Part shown: positions 17,601 to 25,252 of the stretch, one piece after another
Numbering within the stretch: the first letter of the stretch is position 1
Layout of the letters: the number at the start of each line of letters is the position of its first letter
Assembly: GCF_000173655.1 (NCBI RefSeq)
Contig: NZ_ABZU01000006.1
Coordinates: 62,001-126,000, forward strand
DNA length: 64,000 nucleotides
From: Corynebacterium amycolatum SK46
Lineage (GTDB): Bacteria > Actinomycetota > Actinomycetes > Mycobacteriales > Mycobacteriaceae
Direction of reading: 5' to 3'
Program-made: the position numbers and the translations under genes
The notes under the pieces: model-generated
Databases searched by the model: none
What the model saw: only the letters and a program-made list of their open reading frames with translations
What the model was told of the DNA's origin: nothing

Positions 17601-18231
17601 CACCCCAGAGCTCGATACGTACCGGCAGCTCTTCGGTCGCAGGGAAGACATCGACGATGCCGCCGCGCACGGCAAACTGGCCACGCCTGCCGACCATGTC
17701 CACATGCGAATAGCCGTGATGCACCAGCCGCTCAACCAGGTTCTCGCAGTCCTGGTCCAGCTGGACGTGAATGGGGGCACTGGTCTCAGCCTCGAGGTCG
17801 TCCACAATCGGCTGCACCAACGAGCGCACCGCCGCAATCAGAACGTCGACTTTGCCCCGGCGAACGTCGTAAAGCGCCTTACGACGCTGCGCCACAGTGT
17901 CCACGGCCGGCGAAAGCTTCTCATGCGGGAGCGTCTCCCACGAGGGAAACATGGCTACACGGTCGCCGATCATAGACTTGACCTCGGCAGTCAGGTCCTC
18001 TGCCTCACGGCCAGTAGCCGTGACGACCAGCACCGGCACCTTCGTGGACATGGCGTAAATAAGGTGCGAACGCACCGCGTCCGCACCCGTGAGCGCCAGC
18101 TCGTCTTCGCCGATGCGCCCGAGCACGCCGACAAATTGAGGATCCGTGACAACGAGGCTTTCCAGCCCCGACAGCGGGTTCGGCAGAATGCTGGGTGTGG
18201 CTTTCGCCGAGGAAGTCGCAGAAGTTGGCAT
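14605..18231 (-). CDS. mfd: Transcription-repair coupling factor Mfd
   Basis: Removes RNA polymerase stalled at DNA lesions and recruits UvrA. The order is UvrB-homology domain (N-terminal 350 residues), RNAP-interacting domain (YVVHDTHGIGRFVKL, near residue 520), then the RecG-like translocase: Walker A IGDVGYGKTEVALRA, DEEQ box LVIVDEEQRFGVEH, ATPIPRTLEM, QLRGRVGRS, and the C-terminal TRCF domain. About 1208 residues, normal length. ATG 18231 is preferred over 18252 because TATATT lies 6 nt before it, suggesting a leaderless message. Confidence 0.97.
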   Translation of the reverse strand: MPTSATSSAKATPSILPNPLSGLESLVVTDPQFVGVLGRIGEDELALTGADAVRSHLIYAMSTKVPVLVVTATGREAEDLTAEVKSMIGDRVAMFPSWETLPHEKLSPAVDTVAQRRKALYDVRRGKVDVLIAAVRSLVQPIVDDLEAETSAPIHVQLDQDCENLVERLVHHGYSHVDMVGRRGQFAVRGGIVDVFPATEELPVRIELWGDEVTDLRAFSVADQRTISEVEVDQLDIFPCRALLIDDDVKAAAEKLATTRSGQVQEMLTRIGDGQWVEGMESLIPLISQHPMKMLTEVMPEKTHVLMCGPERIRSRAQDLISAGEEFMAAAWETAAMGGSVPIATDGLEPSAYRSLASIPMPTSWHISPPGMLEAGVTEDDVLPLTFEPGPAPRGDLKEIGHLMKQLRDATVAGERVAYVAATPAGARRQAEKFREAGIATRMAAGPEYPESGRITVYQGVLHGGLVFPRIPGGALTLITEQDITGNRIAEGALGGRRKPAKRRGRVDPLALKAGDYVVHDTHGIGRFVKLTERTIGTGEDQARREYVVLEYAPSKRGGPSDQLYVPMESLDLLSRYVGGEKPTLSKMGGSDWKSTKRKARGAVREIAEELVKLYAERQAAPGHAFAPDTPWQQEMEDNFPFTETEDQLQAIDEIKSDMEKPVPMDRVLIGDVGYGKTEVALRAAFKAVQDGRQVAVLVPTTLLAQQHLTTFTQRMEGFPVTIRGLSRFTSPKDSREVLEGLKNGTVDIVIGTHRLLQTGVQWKELGLVIVDEEQRFGVEHKEHIKALRHHVDVLTMSATPIPRTLEMSIAGIREMSQILTPPQDRHPVLTYVGAQSDKQVAAAIRRELLRDGQVFYLHNKVETIDKVAQNIRNLVPEARVVVAHGQMGEEQLERTVDGFWQREYDVLVCTTIVETGLDIANANTLIVENAHHMGLSQLHQLRGRVGRSRERAYAYFLYPENQTLTETSYDRLSTIAQNNDLGAGMAVAMKDLEMRGAGNILGAEQSGHIAGVGFDMYVRLVGEAVAALKAVADGETPDASDNEPKEVRIDLPVDANIPAEYVSSERLRLEAYRKFAAASALDDIEVVLEELVDRYGTPPIEVERLAVISRLRIICREFGVHEVQAMGAHIRIAPMELADSKQVRLKRLYPQATYRAATRTVSVGMPKEGRGLRAKPVRDIALVQWVADFLTSMAGIPRMDISHMGKD

Positions 18232-18289
18232 AGCCCCAATATAACCATGCACCCCGGATTCACCCTGCGTGCTGGTTACTCGTTGTTAA

Positions 18290-18982
18290 TTAGCCGTTCT
18301 CCGCCACCTGCATCGGGTCTGCTGCAGCACCTGCTCCGAACTTCGCGCCCTCAGCAGCCGCTGGCACATCAGCGGAACCATGCAGAGTCGGAGAACCCTC
18401 CATGCCGGCCAGCCCGTTCCAACACAAGTTCACGATGTGCGCCGCCACCGTCTCCTTATCCGGACTGCGCTTCTCCATCCACCAGCGAGCGGTCTGCGAA
18501 ACCATACCGACCATGCAGTTTCCGTAGAGCACCGACATGGCAGGGTCGAAGCCAGCGCGTTTGAAAGCCTCGGCGAGGATAGGCGTAACCGACTCAGTGG
18601 CATTATTCAGCAGTGTCTCATAGCCACCCGCCACGCCGGGGTCGCGAGAAATAATGGAGAATCCCTCCGGGTTTTCCTCCACATAAGTCAGCAGAGCCAA
18701 CACCGCCTGTTCGATGCGGTAGCGCGAGCGCCCCAGGGACAACGCCTCCCTAATCGCGGCCTCCAGGGTCTTCATCTCCTGGTCGACGACTGCCTGGTAG
18801 AGCCGCTCTTTGGTGCCGAAATGCTCATAGACAACCGGCTTTGATACCCCGGCTGCAGCAGCAATCTCCTCCATTGAGGCGGCATCAAGCCCCTTAGCGG
18901 CAAAGATTCCACGGCTAACTTCTGTCAGCTGAGCTTTGCGCTGTGGACCGGTCATACGTCGTCTCGGAGAATTGGAGGCCAT
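18290..18982 (-). CDS. TetR family transcriptional regulator
   Basis: A 230-residue repressor-type regulator. The N-terminal helix-turn-helix is clear at residues 20-65 (GIFAAKGLDAASMEEIAAAAGVSKPVVYEHFG in two parts), followed by an all-helical ligand-binding domain and an Ala/Gly-rich tail. The same gene position upstream of mfd is occupied by a TetR protein in mycobacteria (Rv1019). The ligand and targets are unknown. TAATCT lies 6 nt before ATG 18982, so the message is probably leaderless; it is divergent from tRNA-Gln and glmU. Confidence 0.9.
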   Translation of the reverse strand: MASNSPRRRMTGPQRKAQLTEVSRGIFAAKGLDAASMEEIAAAAGVSKPVVYEHFGTKERLYQAVVDQEMKTLEAAIREALSLGRSRYRIEQAVLALLTYVEENPEGFSIISRDPGVAGGYETLLNNATESVTPILAEAFKRAGFDPAMSVLYGNCMVGMVSQTARWWMEKRSPDKETVAAHIVNLCWNGLAGMEGSPTLHGSADVPAAAEGAKFGAGAAADPMQVAENG

Positions 18983-19092
18983 GCTTTTAGATTAGTGGCT
19001 AAAGTCTTGCTATCGTATATCGCAGGCGCAAGCGAGTTGGCTGAGTCGAATCAGCGTCGAATCAGCCATGCAATTTTTCGCGTTTGCCCCAT

Positions 19093-19163
19093 TCTCCCAT
19101 GGTGTAATGGCAACACTCCGGTTTTTGGTACCGGCATTCTAGGTTCGAGTCCTGGTGGGAGAG
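19093..19163 (+). tRNA. tRNA-Gln (anticodon UUG)
   Basis: Acceptor TCTCCCA/TGGGAGA, anticodon stem CCGGT/ACCGG around loop TTTTGGT (anticodon TTG), T-loop TTCGAGT, discriminator G at 19163. No CCA is encoded. It lies 88 bp upstream of glmU on the same strand. Confidence 0.95.
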
Positions 19164-19250
19164 CAAGCGGGGGGCCGGCCCCTTAATTAAGAAGTGACTT
19201 TTCGCCCCGCCGTGACCGTGATGCACCCTGACCGAGGAGTAGCAAGTTTC

Positions 19251-20732
19251 ATGTCAAACGGTTCGGCCACCGCTGTGGTCATTCTCGCCGCGGGTCAAGG
19301 CACCCGAATGAAATCCGATACGCCGAAAATGCTGCACGCTATCGGCGGTCGCACCATGCTGGAGCACGCGCTCTATGCCGCCAAGGGCATTAATCCGGAT
19401 GAGATTGCTGTTGTCGTTGGCCACCAGCGCGAAAAGGTAATCGACGCCATCGGGACTTGGGCTTCGGACACCGAGCACTCCGGTGGTGTCGTCATTGCCC
19501 ACCAGGAGGAGCAAAACGGTACCGGCCACGCTGTTCAGTGCGCGCTGGAGCACCCTGAGCTGCAGAACTTCGATGGCACCATCCTGGTGACCACTTCCGA
19601 TGTGCCGCTGCTGGATTCCGAAGCGCTCCGGGCACTGCTCGAAGAGCACAACCGCAAGCCACGCGCTGCCGTGACTGTGCTGACCTCCACTGCTGACAAC
19701 CCGCACGGCTACGGCCGTATCGTTCGCAACGCCGACGGTGAAGTTCTGCGCATCGTGGAGGAAAAGGACGCCTCCGACGAGGAGCGCGAGATCACCGAGG
19801 TCAACTCCGGTGTCTACGCTTTCGATGCTGAGACCTTGGCCGATGCCCTCAAGCGGCTAGACACCAACAATGCCCAGGGCGAGCTCTACCTCACCGATGT
19901 CATTGGCATCGCCCGTGAGGCCGACCGGTCAGTGCGAGGCCACCGTCTCGCCGATGCCACCGTTGTCGCCGGCGTCAATGACCGCGTCCAGCTGGCTGCC
20001 CTTGGCCGCGAGCTCAACCGTCGCACCTGCGAGGCAGCTATGCGCGGGGGCGCCACTATCGTCGATCCGGACACCACGTGGATTGACGTTGAGGTGGAAA
20101 TCGGCCGCGACGTCACGATTCTTCCGGGCACGCAGCTGCACGGCAAGACCGTGATTGGCGACGGGGCCACCGTGGGACCGGACACGACACTGACCAACAT
20201 GGTCGTCGGCAAGCGCGCCAGCGTCGTACGTACGCACGGTTCCGATTCGGAGATCGGCGAGGATGCGACGGTGGGACCGTTCACCTACATTCGCCCGAAC
20301 ACCAAACTCGGTGTCGGCGCGAAGCTCGGTGGCTTCGTCGAGGCGAAAAACGCGCAGATTGGAAACGGTTCGAAGGTTCCGCACCTGACTTACGTCGGCG
20401 ATGCGGAGATTGGCGAGCACTCCAACATTGGTGCCTCCAGCGTGTTCGTGAACTACGACGGCGTCAACAAGCACCGCACCGTTATCGGCTCGCATGTTCG
20501 CACCGGCTCCGACACCATGTTCATCGCTCCGGTGACCGTGGGTGATGGTGCGTACTCAGGTGCAGGTACTGTTATTAAGGACGACGTTCCTCCGGGAGCA
20601 CTGGCGGTCAGTGGTGGCCGCCAGCGCAACATCGAGGGATGGGTCGAGCGAAAGCGCCCAGGGACCGCTGCTGCTGAGGCAGCGCAGGCGGCGCAGGCAG
20701 CTGACAACAACAAGGAAGACCAGGAAGGCTAG
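19251..20732 (+). CDS. glmU: Bifunctional GlcNAc-1-phosphate uridyltransferase / GlcN-1-phosphate acetyltransferase
   Basis: Makes UDP-GlcNAc for peptidoglycan. The N-terminal uridyltransferase starts with [20 protein letters not shown]; the C-terminal left-handed beta helix contains the acetyltransferase residues ([41 protein letters not shown]). 493 residues with an Ala/Gln-rich tail like other actinobacterial GlmU. ATG 19251 is chosen over an upstream in-frame start at 19194 because GAGGAG lies about 12 nt before it and the nucleotide-binding loop starts a few residues later. prs follows after 7 bp, forming an operon. Confidence 0.96.
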   Translation: MSNGSATAVVILAAGQGTRMKSDTPKMLHAIGGRTMLEHALYAAKGINPDEIAVVVGHQREKVIDAIGTWASDTEHSGGVVIAHQEEQNGTGHAVQCALEHPELQNFDGTILVTTSDVPLLDSEALRALLEEHNRKPRAAVTVLTSTADNPHGYGRIVRNADGEVLRIVEEKDASDEEREITEVNSGVYAFDAETLADALKRLDTNNAQGELYLTDVIGIAREADRSVRGHRLADATVVAGVNDRVQLAALGRELNRRTCEAAMRGGATIVDPDTTWIDVEVEIGRDVTILPGTQLHGKTVIGDGATVGPDTTLTNMVVGKRASVVRTHGSDSEIGEDATVGPFTYIRPNTKLGVGAKLGGFVEAKNAQIGNGSKVPHLTYVGDAEIGEHSNIGASSVFVNYDGVNKHRTVIGSHVRTGSDTMFIAPVTVGDGAYSGAGTVIKDDVPPGALAVSGGRQRNIEGWVERKRPGTAAAEAAQAAQAADNNKEDQEG

Positions 20733-20739
20733 ACGGCAG

Positions 20740-21717
20740 ATGACCGGCCAGTGGATCGATAACCAAAAGAACCTCATGCTCTTCTCCGGAAGGGCACACC
20801 CGGAATTGGGCGAGGCAGTTGCCAAGGAGCTCGGCACAGAGCTGACTCCGATGACCGCTCGTGATTTTGCCAACGGTGAAATCTTCGTGCGCTACGAGGA
20901 ATCCGTCCGCGGTTCCGATGCCTTCGTACTGCAGGCGCACCCGGCACCGCTGAACAAGTGGCTCGTCGAGCAGCTGATTATGATTGACGCGCTCAAGCGC
21001 GGTTCGGCCAAGCGCATCACCGCTATCCTGCCGTTCTTCCCATACGCCCGCCAGGACAAGAAGCACCGTGGCCGTGAGCCGATTTCCGCTCGTCTGGTCG
21101 CTGACCTGCTCAAGGCTGCAGGCGCTGACCGCATCGTCTCCGTGGACCTCCACACCGACCAGATTCAGGGCTTCTTCGACGGCCCGGTCGATCACATGCA
21201 CGCCATGCCGATTCTGTCGGAGTACATCAAGAAGAACTACTCCCTGGACAACCTGGTCGTGGTCTCCCCTGACGCCGGCCGTGTGAAGGTTTCCGAGAAG
21301 TGGGCCAACACCCTGGGCGACGCCCCGCTGGCCTTCATTCACAAGACCCGTTCCGTCGATGTCGCGAACCAGGTTGTCGCCAACCGCGTGGTCGGCGAGG
21401 TCTCCGGTAAGACCTGTCTGCTCATCGACGACATGATTGACACCGGCGGCACCATCGCCGGCGCTGTCAAGGTGCTGCGTGAGGCTGGCGCTGAGGATGT
21501 CATCATCGCTACCACGCACGGCGTCTTCTCCGACCCAGCTCGCGAGCGCCTGTCGAAGTGCGGTGCCCGCGAGGTCATCACCACCGATACCCTGCCGCAG
21601 TCCACCGAGGGCTGGGACAACCTGACCGTCCTGCCAATCGCACCGCTGCTGGCTAAGACGATCCACGAGATCTTCGAAAACGGTTCCGTCACCACCCTCT
21701 TCGAGGGCCAGGCATAA
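20740..21717 (+). CDS. prs: Ribose-phosphate pyrophosphokinase (PRPP synthetase)
   Basis: Makes PRPP from ribose 5-phosphate and ATP for nucleotide, His and Trp synthesis. Class I motifs are present: FFPYARQDKKHRGREPIS, VDLHTDQIQGFFDGPVDH (Mg/ATP) and the PRPP-binding loop LLIDDMIDTGGTIAGA. 325 residues, normal length. ATG 20740 follows the glmU stop by 7 bp; a longer in-frame opening into glmU is a shadow. Followed by a terminator. Confidence 0.97.
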   Translation: MTGQWIDNQKNLMLFSGRAHPELGEAVAKELGTELTPMTARDFANGEIFVRYEESVRGSDAFVLQAHPAPLNKWLVEQLIMIDALKRGSAKRITAILPFFPYARQDKKHRGREPISARLVADLLKAAGADRIVSVDLHTDQIQGFFDGPVDHMHAMPILSEYIKKNYSLDNLVVVSPDAGRVKVSEKWANTLGDAPLAFIHKTRSVDVANQVVANRVVGEVSGKTCLLIDDMIDTGGTIAGAVKVLREAGAEDVIIATTHGVFSDPARERLSKCGAREVITTDTLPQSTEGWDNLTVLPIAPLLAKTIHEIFENGSVTTLFEGQA

Positions 21718-21741
21718 GCTCTTTTCGCTTGCCGACGGGCA

Positions 21742-21787
21742 CCCCGCCGCGACCAGCAACCTAGTTTTGCTGGTGGTGGCGGGGTTT
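21742..21787 (+). terminator. Terminator after prs
   Basis: CCCCGCC and ACCAGCAA pair with their complements TTGCTGGT and GGCGGGG around a short loop, followed by TTTGCTGTTTG. The 180 bp between it and rplY hold no gene that I can see. Confidence 0.8.
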
Positions 21788-21967
21788 GCTGTTTGACCTG
21801 TTAGTCCACTACAATTTCTCCGGTAAGTCTCGGCGAGGGCGGCCACAGCAGGTGGTTGCCGTTATCGACGCGACGCTCGCAGCCCAACTTTTGCGCCCAC
21901 GGTGGCATGGATGCGGCACGTGCTCGACTCGACGACTCAGTTTCGAATCGTTTAGGAGTCCATTTTC

Positions 21968-22609
21968 ATGGCAAAGCCCAACATCATCAAGATTGAAGCT
22001 CGTAACCGCACCGAGTTCGGCAAGGGTGCCGCTCGCCGTGCCCGCGTTGCTGGCGACATCCCGGTTGTCATCTACGGCGCTGACCTGGATGCCCCGAAGC
22101 ACATCCTCGTTGACACTCTGGATTTCCACGCTGTCATCCGTAACCACGGTGTCAACGCTGTTCTGGACGTCAACATCGAGGGCGAGTCCCAGCTGTCCAT
22201 GGTCAAGGCTGTTGACCAGAACCCGCTGACCCTCGACATCGACCACGCTGACCTGCTCGCCATTCACCGTGACGAGAAGGTCGAGGTTGAGGTTCCGGTC
22301 GTTCCGACTGGCGAGCTCGCTCCGGGTGCCCTGCTCATGCAGGATGCCGAGACCATTCTGGTCAACGCACCGGTTCTGGCTATTCCGGAAGAGATCGAGG
22401 TCTCCGTCGAGGGCGCAGAGGTCGGCACCATGGTTCACGCCGGCGACGTTACCCTGCCAGAGGGCCTGGTCCTCACCGACGACGCTGACCTGCTCATCTT
22501 CAACATCGTCGAGCCGGAGGAGGAGCCGGCTGGTGACGTCGATGCCGACATCGAGGGCATGGGCGAGGCCGAGACTCCGGATGAGCCGGCTGAGGAAGAG
22601 GCTGAGTAA
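21968..22609 (+). CDS. rplY: 50S ribosomal protein L25, CTC form
   Basis: Binds 5S rRNA. The N-terminal L25 domain (KIEARNRTEFGKGAARRAR ... PVVIYG) is followed by the C-terminal TL5/CTC domain and an acidic Glu/Ala-rich tail; 213 residues match the general-stress CTC form rather than the short E. coli L25. AGGAG lies about 10 nt before ATG 21968. Followed by a strong terminator and pth, the usual rplY-pth pairing. Confidence 0.95.
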   Translation: MAKPNIIKIEARNRTEFGKGAARRARVAGDIPVVIYGADLDAPKHILVDTLDFHAVIRNHGVNAVLDVNIEGESQLSMVKAVDQNPLTLDIDHADLLAIHRDEKVEVEVPVVPTGELAPGALLMQDAETILVNAPVLAIPEEIEVSVEGAEVGTMVHAGDVTLPEGLVLTDDADLLIFNIVEPEEEPAGDVDADIEGMGEAETPDEPAEEEAE

Positions 22610-22644
22610 TTCACCTCTCGCATGCCTAGCTAACACAGCTGCGT

Positions 22645-22681
22645 AAGAAAGGGACGGACTTTTGTCCGTCCCTTTCTTTTT
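22645..22681 (+). terminator. Terminator of rplY
   Basis: A perfect 15-bp stem (AAGAAAGGGACGGAC and complement) closes a TTTT loop and is followed by a T run. Confidence 0.92.
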
Positions 22682-22733
22682 CTGAAACTCCCCGAAGCCA
22701 ACAGACCGCGCACCGTGTGCCAAGATTGAACTC

Positions 22734-23340
22734 ATGAACGCCTCCACCACACCTCTGCTTGTCGTGGGGCTCGGCAACCCTGGGCCCAAGTATGAACTCA
22801 CCCGCCATAACGTCGGACATCTGGTGCTAGATGAACTAGCCAGCCGCACTTCTCCGATGCCTTCGTCGTTTAGCGTGCATAAGAAGTCCAACGCTGAGAT
22901 TGTGCAAACTCGGTTTAAGACCTCCGATGGCGGCGAGCGACAGGTGATTCTGGCTAAGCCCAGGACGTACATGAATCTGTCGGGTGGGCCGATTGCGGCG
23001 CTGGCGAAGTTCTTCAACGTCGCGCCTACCGACGTCGTCGTAGTCCACGATGAGCTGGATCTGGATCCGGGCGTGGTGCGCCTCAAGCGCGGCGGGGGCG
23101 AGAATGGCCACAATGGCCTGCGCTCGACCTCGAAGTCGTTGGGCAAAGGACTACATGCGGGTGCGCATTGGCATTGGCCGTCCTCCGGGCCGCCAAGATC
23201 CCGCGGATTACGTGCTGCGTAACTTCAATGCCAAGGAACGCGAGGAGCTCGCTTTCACTCTGCCCACTGCTGCAGAGGCAGTGGAGCTAATCGCGAGCCA
23301 CGGGCTGGAGATTGCGCAGAACCAGATTCACGGGCGGTAG
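22734..23340 (+). pseudogene. pth: Peptidyl-tRNA hydrolase, broken by a frameshift
   Basis: Pth releases peptides from stalled peptidyl-tRNA. The first frame carries [20 protein letters not shown] (catalytic His), [23 protein letters not shown] (catalytic Asp) and [12 protein letters not shown]. At about 23144-23148 homology moves to another frame, which continues [19 protein letters not shown] ... IAQNQIHGR and stops at 23340. Without a shift the first frame would end at 23222 with an unrelated tail. Family proteins read GTKDY at this junction, so two bases may be lost or one gained. The composite would be a normal length of about 201 residues. Either the gene is inactive and a second copy exists, or this is a sequencing error. 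Its last 27 bp belong to the 71-bp repeat that bounds the island. Confidence 0.85.
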
Positions 23341-23384
23341 CAGTAGCGGGAAGAGGGCTAATTTCACGTTCCCGGGAGCTTCAG
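23314..23384. repeat. Left 71-bp direct repeat bounding the island
   Basis: Identical over 71 bp to 44415-44485, in the same orientation. It comprises the last 27 bp of pth and 44 bp of intergenic DNA including CGGGAA ... TTCCCG. After a 1-bp length difference, 13 further bases (TTACAGCTCGTCG) are also shared with the right copy, where they are the end of gapB. It acts as the left boundary of the inserted segment. Confidence 0.95.
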
Positions 23385-23520
23385 TCTTTACAGCTCGTCG
23401 GTGTTCATGCTGCTCGGCGTTTTCGTCGGCGGTTTCGCCCTGTCCACCGAGCGCCTGGCGGTGGGATTCGGGAAGCTGCGGCAGGGCACCCGTGAGGGCA
23501 TCGACCAGGTGATGCGGATC
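23365..23520 (+). pseudogene. Possible membrane-protein fragment at the left junction
   Basis: A plus-strand frame without an upstream start reads SFSLYSSSVFMLLGVFVGGF, then ALSTERLAVGFGKLRQGTRE, before running antisense into the ABC gene. It looks like a membrane span with a basic cytoplasmic tail, perhaps the 3' end of a gene truncated when the island formed. I do not recognise the family, and it could be chance in G+C-rich DNA. Confidence 0.3.
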
Positions 23521-25252
23521 AGGCGCCCGGGGAGCTCCCCGTCCGGCACGCCCACGACTCGGCGTAGCGGCCGCCCTTCGCCAGCAATTCATCGTGCGTG
23601 CCCCGTTCTGCGACCGTCCCGTCCTCCGAAAGCACGACGATGAGGTCGGCATCGCGGACGGTGTGCAAGCGATGGGCGACGACGATCACGGTGCGATCGC
23701 CGCGCAACGCCTCCATCGTGCCGACGATCGCCCGCTCAGTGGCCGCATCCAGCGAGGACGTCGGCTCGTCGAGAAGCACCACCGGGGAATCCTTCAGAAG
23801 CGCCCGGGCGATGGCGAGGCGCTGCCGCTCGCCTCCCGACAGTAGCGTCCCCTCCTCCCCCACCGGGGTATCCCACCCGGAAGGCAGCAGCTCCACGATG
23901 CGGTCCACCCCGGAACGCCGGGCGGCCTCACGCAAGCGGTCCCCGCCACCGGGTTCGGAACCGAATCCGGGATCGGCGAAGACCACGTTGTCCCGCACGG
24001 ACGCGTCGAAAAGGAACGCCTCCTGGAACACCGGGGTCACCAGCGAGTTCACGCCGTCGGTGCCGATTCGAGGCAAGGGCACCCCGCCGATGAGGACCTC
24101 CCCCGAGTCCGGATCATGAAAACGCGACAGCAGCCGCATGACCGTCGTCTTGCCCGCCCCCGACGGTCCCACTACGGCAACCAGCGCTCCCTGAGGTGCA
24201 CGGAAGCTGACGCCGTCGAGAACCTTCTTATCCCCGTACCCGAAGCTCACGTCGCGGAACTCCACGTCATGCCCGTCGGGCAGCTCCGGTGCGGCAGGTT
24301 CGGGAAGGGCGGGGATTGCCCGCAGGTCACGCAACGCAGCCAACGTGTTGCGGCCCGCACCGAAACCGCCGGACAACGCTCCCGCCGTGGTGATTGGTCC
24401 GGTGAACTGGACGACTACGATGAGCATCGGCGCCAAATGCGCCGGCGCCATCCCGCCCGTCGCGGCGACTGCCACGGCGACGATCACCGCCGCCGTGAAC
24501 ACCGCATGGACGACCGAACCCAGCCGTCCGATGGCCGCCCCCTGCGTCGACGTCGCCTTCGCGAACGCATCGTGTTGGGCCCGGATCGCCTCATCCACCA
24601 TCGCGTCCGCCGCCGAACCGTCGCCCGCGGCGCGAATCGCCTGCTGGCAGCGGGTGAACTCGATCAGCCTGCCGGAGACGGCAGCGACGGCGTCAGCATG
24701 CGCTTCGTCCGACTCCCCGCCGACCCGGCCAATGGCCCGGTAGGCGAAGAAGAGCACCGGCGCCGACGCGACGAGAACCAAACCGACGCGCCAATCCACC
24801 GCCAGAATTCCGAAGGCGATGACGGTCGGCGCAACCACCGCGGCGATGACAGGCCGCAGGATCACGTGCGGCACGGACGCCGCGAACGCGATACCCGACG
24901 ACGCCATCTCCGAAAAGCGGCCGACCGTGGACTTGGTGACGTACCCGAGTGGCAACGTCAGCACGCGTTCGCCCAGGGAACGCAGCAGGGACGACAGCAC
25001 CGCTGCGGAATTCGCCCTGCCGACCGTCCCCGCGGCGAAAGACAGCACCGCATGGGCGGCCGCGAGGCCGGCGATGACACCGGTGAAACGCCACGCCGTC
25101 GCATCATCTCCCTCGGCCAGAGCCGACAGCAGCGGCAGCAGCGCGACGAACGCCGCTCCCTGGGCCAGCGCGGCAAGCGCGGCCAACGCAATGAGCCATG
25201 CCAGCGTCATTCTCGAGCGCCGATCCGTCATCGACCACAAGTCCCGAATCAT
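23519..25252 (-). CDS. ABC transporter half, permease fused to ATPase (YbtQ/IrtB-like)
   Basis: A type IV exporter-fold ABC half-transporter of 577 residues: about six N-terminal membrane spans and a C-terminal ATPase with Walker A GPSGAGKTT, Q-loop TPVFQEAFLFD, signature LLSGGERQR, Walker B VVLLDEPTSS and switch His in VAHRLHTVRDADL. It is paired with the gene at 25249-27027 (ATGA stop/start overlap), as YbtP/YbtQ and mycobacterial IrtA/IrtB are; those pairs import ferric siderophores. Last gene of the operon. No siderophore-interacting reductase domain is fused, unlike IrtA. The role in uptake is inferred from context. Confidence 0.85.
   Translation of the reverse strand: MIRDLWSMTDRRSRMTLAWLIALAALAALAQGAAFVALLPLLSALAEGDDATAWRFTGVIAGLAAAHAVLSFAAGTVGRANSAAVLSSLLRSLGERVLTLPLGYVTKSTVGRFSEMASSGIAFAASVPHVILRPVIAAVVAPTVIAFGILAVDWRVGLVLVASAPVLFFAYRAIGRVGGESDEAHADAVAAVSGRLIEFTRCQQAIRAAGDGSAADAMVDEAIRAQHDAFAKATSTQGAAIGRLGSVVHAVFTAAVIVAVAVAATGGMAPAHLAPMLIVVVQFTGPITTAGALSGGFGAGRNTLAALRDLRAIPALPEPAAPELPDGHDVEFRDVSFGYGDKKVLDGVSFRAPQGALVAVVGPSGAGKTTVMRLLSRFHDPDSGEVLIGGVPLPRIGTDGVNSLVTPVFQEAFLFDASVRDNVVFADPGFGSEPGGGDRLREAARRSGVDRIVELLPSGWDTPVGEEGTLLSGGERQRLAIARALLKDSPVVLLDEPTSSLDAATERAIVGTMEALRGDRTVIVVAHRLHTVRDADLIVVLSEDGTVAERGTHDELLAKGGRYAESWACRTGSSPGA

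Noticed and set aside
17866..17887. Palindrome around GTCGTAAAGCG in mfd as a special site
   Set aside because: The second half is imperfect and lies within conserved Mfd coding sequence; it is kept only as one instance of the dispersed 11-mer.
23314..23384. Target-site duplication of the IS110 element
   Set aside because: 71 bp is far too long for a transposon target duplication, IS110 elements make little or none, and the left copy is 20 kb from the transposase.
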